From: Alphaproteobacteria bacterium
Lineage (GTDB): Bacteria > Pseudomonadota > Alphaproteobacteria > SP197
DNA length: 5,936 nt
Assembly (NCBI GenBank): GCA_022822575.1
Contig: JAJEBJ010000243.1
Span: 1 to 5,936, forward strand
Reading direction: 5' to 3'
Positions 1-5,592 of this stretch are shown here, one piece after another. The translations under genes were made by a program, and so were the position numbers. Position 1 is the first letter of the stretch, and each line of letters begins with the position of its first letter. The notes below the pieces were generated by a model. It was given only the letters and a program-made list of their open reading frames with translations, ran no database searches and was not told the origin of the DNA.

Positions 1-39
1 ATAACCGATGAGGTGACCGGGCGCCGCCTCGTCGAATTA

Positions 40-56
40 GGGGCCGCAGCGGCCCC
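40..56 (+). promoter_or_regulatory. GC-rich hairpin upstream of the binding-protein gene
   Basis: Bases 40-47 (GGGGCCGC) and 49-56 (GCGGCCCC) are perfect reverse complements around a single A at 48. In RNA this would fold as a 7-bp stem with a CAG loop. It lies 56 nt before the ATG at 113 and leaves the ribosome binding site free. No T-run follows (the next bases are GCATCATC), so it is not a textbook intrinsic terminator. It may be an upstream-gene terminator lacking a U-tract or a 5' mRNA stabiliser. The same two 8-nt arms recur in the hairpin at 1574-1597. Confidence 0.6.
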
Positions 57-97
57 GCATCATCAAGGCGTCCATGATCGTGAGACCACTTCGCAAG

Positions 98-105
98 AAG
101 GAGGA
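98..105 (+). promoter_or_regulatory. Strong ribosome binding site that fixes the start at 113
   Basis: The sequence AAGGAGGA is close to a full Shine-Dalgarno match and ends 7 nt before the ATG at 113. This decides the start of the binding-protein gene: the upstream in-frame ATG at 74 would place this site inside the coding region and has no comparable site of its own. It is the strongest ribosome binding site in the window, fitting the high amounts of binding protein needed relative to the membrane parts. Confidence 0.85.
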
Positions 106-112
106 TAACTTC

Positions 113-1555
113 ATGTACGAAAAGGAAAGAAGCAGGGTTGAGGCTTATCTTGCCGGCAACATGAGCCGCCGCGAGATGATCAGGGACCTTTCGGCGCTCG
201 GCGCGACGACCGCACTTGCCAGCACCTTGGTTGCCGAAGGCTCGTCCAGAGCCTTCGCCGAGGGATTTGATGCCATGAAGCACCAAGGTACGGCGCTCAA
301 GCTGCTGCTGAACAAGCACCCCTACACGGACGCCCTTCTCGCCAATCTCGACACTTTCAAGTCGATGACCGGCATGGACGTCACATATGACATCTTCCCC
401 GAGGATGTGTACTTCGACAAGGTCACGGCGGCGCTGTCATCCCGGTCGAGCGAATACGATGTGTTCATGACCGGCGCCTACATGACATGGACCTATGGGC
501 CGGCGGGATGGATCACCGATCTCAACGAATGGATCCACGATCCCGACAAGACCAACCCGAACTACAACTGGCAGGACATGCTGGCGGGTCTGCGCGCATC
601 GACAGCATGGAATGGAATTCCCGGCGGCGCGCTGGGTTCCGACGATGCCATGCAGTGGTGCATTCCATGGGGCTACGAACTCAACAACATCAGTTACAAC
701 CGCAACATGTTCGAAGCCGCCGGGGTTGAGGCGCCGGCCAACATGGGAGAGCTTCTCGAGGCCTGCGCCAAGCTCTCGACGGACCTTGAGGGGGTGTATC
801 CGATCGGTGTGAGGGGTTCGCGTTCCTGGGCGACGATCCATCCGGGATTCCTCTCGGGCTACTCCAGTTTCGGTGAGCGCGACATGGTCGTCGGCGATGA
901 TGGCACGCTGTCGGCGGCCATGAACACCGAGGGCTCCAAGGCCTTCCACCGCGACTGGGTGAGAATGATCCAGGACTACGGGCCCAAGGACTGGTCGACC
1001 TACACCTGGTACCAGGTGGGCACGGACCTCGGCGCCGGGGCATCAGCGATGATCTTCGATGCCGATATCCTCGGGTACTTCATGAACGGCGGCGGCAACA
1101 AGGAGGCCGGCAACATCGCCTACGCGCCGTTTGCCGCCAATCCGGAAGCTTCGGCGCCGACACCCAATGTCTGGATCTGGTCGCTGTCGATGTCCAGCTT
1201 CTCCGAGAACAAGGATCCGGCCTGGCACTTCCTGCAGTGGGCCACCGGCGTTGAGCACGGACTCTTCGGCGCGCAGCAGATGGATTTCGTCAATCCGGTA
1301 CGCCAGGCGGTGTGGGACGACCCAGCCTTCCGTGCGCGCATCGACGAATCCTATCCGGGTTATCTCCATCAGCACGATGTCTCTGCGCCCGGCGCGCAGA
1401 TCTACTTCACGGCCCAGCCGTTGTTTTTCGATCTGACGACCGAGTGGGCGGCGACACTGCAGAAGATGGTCGCCAACGAGGTACCAGTCGATGAAGGGCT
1501 GGACATGCTCGCCGAGAGCGTCAACGGCCAGCTTGAAGACGCTGGCCTGCGCTGA
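113..1555 (+). CDS. Periplasmic sugar/polyol-binding protein of an ABC importer (Tat-type signal)
   Basis: This 480-residue protein is a family 1 extracellular solute-binding protein of the CUT1 (maltose/polyol) type. It would bind the transported sugar or polyol in the periplasm and deliver it to the permeases encoded next. Residues 1-49 look like a twin-arginine signal: a charged 17-residue N-region, SRREMI at 18-23, a mildly hydrophobic stretch at about 26-41, and a likely cleavage site after AFA at 47-49. There is no lipobox cysteine, so it should be soluble. The mature part is rich in aromatic residues (for example TWTYGPAGW at about 125-133 and PNVWIWSLS near the C-terminal third), as expected of a carbohydrate pocket. 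It is somewhat longer than a MalE-type protein (about 400 residues). The start at 113 is chosen from the ribosome binding site; an ATG at 74 would add 13 residues. It is first in the operon and is bracketed by two hairpins. Function class is secure; the ligand is inferred only from the kinase downstream. Confidence 0.93.
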   Translation: MYEKERSRVEAYLAGNMSRREMIRDLSALGATTALASTLVAEGSSRAFAEGFDAMKHQGTALKLLLNKHPYTDALLANLDTFKSMTGMDVTYDIFPEDVYFDKVTAALSSRSSEYDVFMTGAYMTWTYGPAGWITDLNEWIHDPDKTNPNYNWQDMLAGLRASTAWNGIPGGALGSDDAMQWCIPWGYELNNISYNRNMFEAAGVEAPANMGELLEACAKLSTDLEGVYPIGVRGSRSWATIHPGFLSGYSSFGERDMVVGDDGTLSAAMNTEGSKAFHRDWVRMIQDYGPKDWSTYTWYQVGTDLGAGASAMIFDADILGYFMNGGGNKEAGNIAYAPFAANPEASAPTPNVWIWSLSMSSFSENKDPAWHFLQWATGVEHGLFGAQQMDFVNPVRQAVWDDPAFRARIDESYPGYLHQHDVSAPGAQIYFTAQPLFFDLTTEWAATLQKMVANEVPVDEGLDMLAESVNGQLEDAGLR

Positions 1556-1573
1556 CATTATGTGAATCCATCA

Positions 1574-1597
1574 AGGGGCCGCCACCAGGCGGCCCCT
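1574..1597 (+). promoter_or_regulatory. Intercistronic hairpin between binding protein and permease genes
   Basis: Bases 1574-1583 and 1588-1597 pair perfectly over 10 bp (nine G-C, one A-U) with an ACCA loop. It sits in the 60-nt gap after the binding-protein stop, the largest gap in the operon, and ends before the next ribosome binding site at 1604. No U-tract follows, so full termination is unlikely. Hairpins at this place in binding-protein-dependent operons, as in E. coli malE-malF, are known to protect the upstream message from 3' exonucleases or cause partial termination, raising binding protein over permease. That role is inferred here from position and structure. Confidence 0.8.
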
Positions 1598-1603
1598 GGT
1601 GGC

Positions 1604-1608
1604 GGAGA
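1604..1608 (+). promoter_or_regulatory. Ribosome binding site of the first permease
   Basis: GGAGA ends 7 nt before the ATG at 1616 and supports that start over the in-frame GTG at 1562. The GTG at 1562 has no purine-rich site before it and would force translation through the hairpin at 1574-1597. A GTG at 1613 directly before the ATG is an equally spaced alternative that would add one residue. Confidence 0.65.
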
Positions 1609-1615
1609 ACCGGTG

Positions 1616-2506
1616 ATGCGTGACGCCTGGCGCCGCCGCGCCTTGCCATATGTGCTCAGCCTGCCGGCACTCCTGGTGTGTGTCGGCATTCTCATCCCCT
1701 TCGGGACCGCGATCTTCTATTCGCTCCAGCGCTACCGGCTCAACCTGCCGCACATGCGCCAGATGAACTGGGGCGAGAACTACCTCAAGTTCCTGACGGA
1801 CGCCGAGTTCTGGAACACCCTGCAGGTCAGCCTCGTCTACACGGGCCTGACAGTAGGCCTTGAGTTGCTGCTCGGACTCGGGATCGCGGTGCTGCTGCAG
1901 CGTTCGACCCGTTTCAACAACATCGTCTCGATCCTGCTCCTGCTGCCGCTGATGACAGCGCCGGCGCTGGCCGCCCTGATGTGGAAGCTGATGACCAATC
2001 CCAATTTCGGAATTCTGAGCTACATGGCGAACCTTGCCGGCTTCGAGAACATGAAGTGGGCCTCGGATCCGTCGACCGCTCTCATGACGGTACTGCTGGT
2101 CGATATCTGGGTCTATACCCCCTTCATGATGATCCTGCTGCTCGCCGGCCTGCGGTCGCTGCCCCGGCAGCCCTTCGAGGCGGCGGCCCTCGATGGTGTT
2201 CCCCGCGCCTTTGTCTTCTTTCGCATCACCTTACCGATGCTGACACCCTACATCATCACGGCCTCGCTCTTCCGGCTTCTCGATTCCATACAACAGTTCG
2301 ACATTATCTATGCAATGACGCAGGGCGGTCCCGGCGACACCCTGATGGTGTTTCAGGTCGAGGCCTATCTCCAGTTCTTCCAGGCGACCAACATCGGCAA
2401 GTCGGCGGCATTGCTCCTCGTCCTCTGGCTGATCACCTTCATCCTCTCCAACATTTTCGTCAAACAGTGGCTGCGTCTGCGCGCACAGGCCGCAGGTACG
2501 GGCTGA
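1616..2506 (+). CDS. ABC sugar/polyol importer permease, MalF/UgpA-like
   Basis: This 296-residue inner-membrane protein is one half of the channel of the importer. Six hydrophobic segments are visible at roughly 11-34, 68-95, 103-126, 155-179, 209-228 and 262-283. The cytoplasmic EAA loop at 188-211 is well conserved: EAAALDG followed by FFRITLPMLTP, with Asp193 and Gly194 in the usual places. This loop docks onto the ATPases. The QGGPGDTL stretch at about 236-243 is typical of the first permease in CUT1 systems. It has no large N-terminal extension, so it is closer in size to UgpA than to E. coli MalF. The start at 1616 follows the ribosome binding site at 1604 and puts a short, basic N-terminus (RDAWRRR) before the first membrane segment, as expected on the cytoplasmic side. 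It ends 4 nt before the second permease. Confidence 0.93.
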   Translation: MRDAWRRRALPYVLSLPALLVCVGILIPFGTAIFYSLQRYRLNLPHMRQMNWGENYLKFLTDAEFWNTLQVSLVYTGLTVGLELLLGLGIAVLLQRSTRFNNIVSILLLLPLMTAPALAALMWKLMTNPNFGILSYMANLAGFENMKWASDPSTALMTVLLVDIWVYTPFMMILLLAGLRSLPRQPFEAAALDGVPRAFVFFRITLPMLTPYIITASLFRLLDSIQQFDIIYAMTQGGPGDTLMVFQVEAYLQFFQATNIGKSAALLLVLWLITFILSNIFVKQWLRLRAQAAGTG

Positions 2507-2510
2507 GGCC

Positions 2511-3368
2511 ATGGAACATCGAACGACGCTGGAAAGGGTAGTGCGCGCCTTTCTCATCGGGATCGTCCTTGTCTTCTTCATGTTTCCCATCGTCTGGGTC
2601 GTGCTGATGAGCTTCCAGACAAACGATCAGATCCTGCGCATTCCGCCGTCGGTCGTCTTTGAGCCGACGCTCGAGAACTATCGGGCGCTGATCACCGGTC
2701 GCCTGGAAACCCAGGCGGGAACGCTCGACATCCGCTTCATGCAGAACCTGTGGAACAGCTTCGTGCTGTCGGTCTCGTCAGTGGCTCTGGCCCTGGCGCT
2801 CGGAGTTCCGGCGGCTTACGCGTTCGCGCGCTTCCGTTTCCGTCTCGGTGAGGACATTGCCTTCACGCTGCTCTCGTTCCGCTTCGCGCCGCCTCTGCTC
2901 GTGCTCTTGCCTCTCACCCTCTATTTCCAGGATCTCGGGTTGTCCGATACCTATGTCGGACTGGTCTGGGTCTACCAGCTCATCTGCCTGCCGCTCATCC
3001 TCTGGATCGTGCGCGGTTACTTCGAGGATGTCAGTCCGGACATCGAGCACGCCTACAGGACCGCCGGTCATGGCTGGTGGACGACCTTCCGGCGCATCTC
3101 GATACCGCTGACCGCACCTGGCATTGCTGCAGCGGGCCTGCTGGCGTTCATCTTCGCCTGGAACAACTTCATCTTCGCGCTGGTGCTGGCCTCCGCCGAC
3201 AAGCAGCCCGTCACCGTTGGCGCACTGGCATTCGTGACGGCGTCGGGAATCCAGTACGGGCAGATTGCCGCCGCGATCGTGCTTTCGATCGCACCGACGC
3301 TGGCGCTGGCTCTCTACACGCAGCGCTACCTGGTCGAGGGCCTGTCGCTGGGCGCGGTCAAGGGCTAG
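2511..3368 (+). CDS. ABC sugar/polyol importer permease, MalG/UgpE-like
   Basis: This 285-residue membrane protein is the second half of the channel. Six hydrophobic segments lie at roughly 11-34, 81-105, 117-138, 145-167, 203-228 and 250-270. The C-terminus, YLVEGLSLGAVKG, is the characteristic end of MalG-type permeases, which contacts the ATPase dimer. The EAA loop starts at Glu179 but is divergent: EHAYRTAG, so Ala185 stands where an Asp is usual, while the later FRRISIPLTAPG part is normal. The first permease keeps a standard loop, so the two coupling interfaces differ. The gene begins 4 nt after the previous stop with only a weak GAGG before it, suggesting translation is coupled to the first permease. 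The ATG at 2511 fits family length; a GTG at 2541 is a less likely alternative. Confidence 0.93.
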   Translation: MEHRTTLERVVRAFLIGIVLVFFMFPIVWVVLMSFQTNDQILRIPPSVVFEPTLENYRALITGRLETQAGTLDIRFMQNLWNSFVLSVSSVALALALGVPAAYAFARFRFRLGEDIAFTLLSFRFAPPLLVLLPLTLYFQDLGLSDTYVGLVWVYQLICLPLILWIVRGYFEDVSPDIEHAYRTAGHGWWTTFRRISIPLTAPGIAAAGLLAFIFAWNNFIFALVLASADKQPVTVGALAFVTASGIQYGQIAAAIVLSIAPTLALALYTQRYLVEGLSLGAVKG

Positions 3369-3371
3369 GAG
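3367..3371 (+). promoter_or_regulatory. Ribosome binding site of the first ATPase
   Basis: AGGAG overlaps the TAG stop of the second permease and ends 8 nt before the ATG at 3380. It supports starting the first ATPase at 3380, although its frame stays open upstream to 3077 inside the permease gene. Confidence 0.75.
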
Positions 3372-3379
3372 TTCGCCCG

Positions 3380-4468
3380 ATGTCCGCCATCGATATCTCC
3401 GGCATCACCAAGCGCTTCAGGACTGAAACGGCGCTCGACGACGTGTCGCTTCACGTCGCAAGTGGGGAGACCGTCGCGATCATTGGCGCATCGGGCGCCG
3501 GAAAGACGGTGCTTCTTCGCATCATCGCAGGTGTCGAGGATGCCGACAGCGGCACCATCAGCATCGACAACACCGACATGACGGATGTCGCTCCCGAGCG
3601 CCGCAACGTCGGCATGGCATTCCAGAACTTCGCGCTCTTCCCGCACATGTCCGCCTTCGACAACATCGCCAGTCCGCTTGCGGCCCGCGGTCGCGCCTCC
3701 GCGGAAATCGAAAGCGGTGTCACGGACGTCGCCAGGTTGCTGAAGATCGAGCATGTCCTCGATCACTTTCCCCGCGCCCTTTCCAACGGCCAGAAACAGC
3801 GCACGTCGCTTGCTCGCGCTCTGGTTGCCTCTCCGCCGATCCTTCTGCTCGATGACCCCTTGCGGAACGTCGACGCCAAGCTCCGCTTCGAAATGCGTCT
3901 GGAGTTCGAGAAACTTCTTGCCGCACAAGGGGCAACGACACTCTATGTCACCCAGGACTACCGGGAGGCCATGGCGCTGGGCGACCGTGTCGCCGTCATG
4001 GACGAGGGACGATTTCTTCAAGTCGGAACGCCCCAGGAGATTTACTTCCAGCCGGCCAGCATCGATGTCGCCCGCCAGTTCGGTGACCCCACGATCAACC
4101 TCCATGCCGCGCAACCCCGACGGGATGATCGGGGCCTCTTTGCCGTGGTTGCCGGGATGCGTTTCGATCTCCTCGAGACCGACGACGATATCGGCGACGA
4201 TTGTCTCATCGGCGTGCGCCCGGAGATGCTCACTCTCAAGGAGGACGATGAGGGAGTCTTCCTCGTGGAGGCGGTGACGCCCCTCAACGAGAAGGTCGTC
4301 ACACTGGTAGCGGGAGGAGACGACAGCGAACTGCTGGTGTCCCGCCCGTCCCACGAACCGGCACCGCAACCCGGGCAACGGGTGAACCTTGCGGTCGCCG
4401 CACACAACATCCTGGTGTTCAGCGCCAGCGACGGCAAGCGTCTTGCGACCGCGGATTCGCATCCATGA
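3380..4468 (+). CDS. ABC importer ATPase with degenerate catalytic residues (MalK/UgpC family)
   Basis: This 362-residue cytoplasmic protein is one of two ATPases that would power the importer. The nucleotide-binding domain spans about 1-235: Walker A GASGAGKT at 36-43, Q-loop Gln82, signature LSNGQ at 134-138 (usual LSGGQ), Walker B LLLD ending at Asp158, D-loop with Asp165. Two catalytic positions are changed. The glutamate after Walker B is Asp159 (LLLDDP instead of LLLDEP), and the switch histidine is Gln192 (VTQD instead of VTHD). A MalK-type C-terminal TOBE/OB domain follows, with GVRPE at 278-282. Its own ATP site should therefore hydrolyse poorly, unless it works with the second ATPase as a heterodimer. 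The start at 3380 has a good ribosome binding site and gives a normal MalK-like N-terminus. The stop overlaps the next start (ATGA). It resembles GlpS-type ATPases of rhizobial glycerol uptake operons as I recall them; I cannot align them here. Confidence 0.93.
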   Translation: MSAIDISGITKRFRTETALDDVSLHVASGETVAIIGASGAGKTVLLRIIAGVEDADSGTISIDNTDMTDVAPERRNVGMAFQNFALFPHMSAFDNIASPLAARGRASAEIESGVTDVARLLKIEHVLDHFPRALSNGQKQRTSLARALVASPPILLLDDPLRNVDAKLRFEMRLEFEKLLAAQGATTLYVTQDYREAMALGDRVAVMDEGRFLQVGTPQEIYFQPASIDVARQFGDPTINLHAAQPRRDDRGLFAVVAGMRFDLLETDDDIGDDCLIGVRPEMLTLKEDDEGVFLVEAVTPLNEKVVTLVAGGDDSELLVSRPSHEPAPQPGQRVNLAVAAHNILVFSASDGKRLATADSHP

Positions 4469-5592
4469 CGCCTGTCACCCTGCAACTCGAACGTATCGAC
4501 AAGGTCTACAATCCGCGCGGCTCCCGGCCGGTTCATGCGGTCCGCGCGATGAGCATGCAGCTCCACAAGGGCGAAATCGGCGCCCTGCTCGGTTCCTCGG
4601 GCTGTGGCAAGACCTCGACGCTGCGCATGATCGCTGGTTTCGAGAGTGTCTCCAATGGAACGATCACGCTCTCCGGCCGTGCCATCCAGGATGAACCGCC
4701 GGCGCGGCGAAATGTCGCCATGGCTTTCGAGGGATACTCTCTCTACCCGCCGCTGACCGTGCGCGAGAACATAGCCTTCGCGCTCAAGGCACGTGGCCGT
4801 GATCCGGATGGCACCAGTGCAAAGGTGAAGAGCATCGCTGAACTTCTTGAAATCGACGACATTCTTGAGAGGCGTCCATCGGCACTCTCCGGTGGTCAAC
4901 AGCAGCGCGCCGGGCTGGCGCGATCCCTGGTGCGAGACGCCGACCTCTACCTTCTCGACGAACCCATGGGGCAGCTTGAGCCACGGTTGCGGGCGATGCT
5001 TCGCGGACGCATCAAGCACTACATCAAGGAACGCGGACTGACGGTCATTCTCGTCACGCACGACCAGACGGAAGCCAATGCCCTGGCGGATCGAATCGCG
5101 GTGATGGAAGACGGTGTGCTCCAGCAGTTCGGAAGCCCCGAGATCCTGCGCGACCGCCCAGCGAACCGATTTGTCGGCGCCTTCATCGGTGAGCCGCCGA
5201 TGAACCTGCTGGACGCCGATGTCGAGGCGCTTGATGGCGGGATCAGGTTTGCCCTGGCGGGGGCTGTCAGCCTCGACTTCCGTTCGGAAGCGATGGCCCC
5301 CGGGGCTCGTGACGCGGCGCTGGCGCTCGGCCATGTCATTGTCGGCGTTCGCCCCCATGCTCTGAAACTGGTCAGGGAAGGTCTTCCTGCCCGGGTCGTC
5401 GCGAACCAGTGGATCGGGGATCAGTCCCATGTCGCGGTGAGCTTCGCCGGCCAAACGATCGTGGTTGTCGAGCACGAGCGCGTCCGCCTTGGTTCCGGAG
5501 AAGAGGTGGCCCTTGCCGTCGAGGCGAAGGATCTCCACGTCTTCGATTCCCTGAACGGAGCCGCCCTCTCGCACGGTGGAGAGCTCGCATGA
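4465..5592 (+). CDS. Second ABC importer ATPase (MalK/UgpC family), near-consensus catalytic site
   Basis: This 375-residue protein is the partner ATPase. An A-loop aromatic (Tyr15) is followed by Walker A GSSGCGKT at 43-50, signature LSGGQQQR at 141-148, Walker B LLDE with Asp165 and catalytic Glu166, and the switch His199 in VTHD. Two other positions are unusual. The Q-loop residue is Glu89 (AFEGYSLYP instead of the common FQNYALYP), and the D-loop is GQLEPRLR, with Glu172 where Asp is nearly universal (usual SNLDAKLR). A C-terminal TOBE/OB domain follows, with GVRPHAL at 294-300. It has the Glu and His missing from the first ATPase, so the pair most simply forms a heterodimer with one working and one weak site. 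Its start overlaps the previous stop by 4 nt and its stop overlaps the kinase start by 4 nt, so translational coupling is likely. It resembles GlpT-type ATPases of rhizobial glycerol operons; this is from memory, not alignment. Confidence 0.93.
   Translation: MTPVTLQLERIDKVYNPRGSRPVHAVRAMSMQLHKGEIGALLGSSGCGKTSTLRMIAGFESVSNGTITLSGRAIQDEPPARRNVAMAFEGYSLYPPLTVRENIAFALKARGRDPDGTSAKVKSIAELLEIDDILERRPSALSGGQQQRAGLARSLVRDADLYLLDEPMGQLEPRLRAMLRGRIKHYIKERGLTVILVTHDQTEANALADRIAVMEDGVLQQFGSPEILRDRPANRFVGAFIGEPPMNLLDADVEALDGGIRFALAGAVSLDFRSEAMAPGARDAALALGHVIVGVRPHALKLVREGLPARVVANQWIGDQSHVAVSFAGQTIVVVEHERVRLGSGEEVALAVEAKDLHVFDSLNGAALSHGGELA
5578..5581 (+). promoter_or_regulatory. Ribosome binding site of the carbohydrate kinase
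   Basis: GGAG inside the last codons of the second ATPase ends 7 nt before the ATG at 5589. Together with the ATGA stop/start overlap it supports this start and coupled translation. Confidence 0.65.

Larger units (their letters stand above)
1..112 (+). other. Leader region, possibly tail of an upstream gene
   Basis: This stretch precedes the binding-protein gene. It holds a GC-rich hairpin (40-56) and a strong ribosome binding site (98-105). No convincing -35/-10 pair is visible, so the operon promoter is probably further upstream or of a type I cannot recognise by eye. One frame is open from base 1 to a TAA at 106-108 and would encode about 35 residues ending in TTSQEGG. This could be the C-terminus of an upstream gene running up to the ribosome binding site, but 35 codons in GC-rich DNA are easily open by chance. 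The other two forward frames have stops at 2-4 and 9-11, either of which could also end an upstream gene. I cannot decide between these. Confidence 0.35.

Noticed and set aside
1574..1597. The intercistronic hairpin as a true intrinsic terminator
   Set aside because: No run of T follows (the next bases are GGTGGCGG), and the downstream permeases and ATPases belong to the same transporter and need transcription from somewhere. Partial attenuation or mRNA protection fits better.
1562..1615. An upstream GTG start for the first permease that would add 18 residues
   Set aside because: No ribosome binding site precedes 1562, the extra residues are encoded mostly by the hairpin at 1574-1597, and the ATG at 1616 has a well-placed GGAGA.
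3077..3379. An extended N-terminus of the first ATPase running back into the second permease gene
   Set aside because: The 101 extra residues are out-of-frame permease DNA. The ATG at 3380 has AGGAG at 3367-3371 and gives a normal MalK-type N-terminus.
3854..3955. The first ATPase as a decaying pseudogene
   Set aside because: The frame is intact at full length, Walker A, signature, D-loop and C-terminal domain are preserved, and only specific catalytic residues are changed. This fits a specialised partner rather than decay.
3365..4462. A 365-codon open frame on the minus strand, antisense to the first ATPase
   Set aside because: Same reasoning: it exactly mirrors a real ATPase gene, has no recognisable motifs, and no convincing ribosome binding site or spacing of its own.
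4042..5574. A 510-codon open frame on the minus strand, antisense to the second ATPase and the end of the first
   Set aside because: It lies opposite genes with full ABC ATPase motifs. Its translation shows no recognisable domain and is rich in Arg, His and low-complexity runs. Long antisense frames are expected where GC-rich third positions remove stops from the mirror frame.
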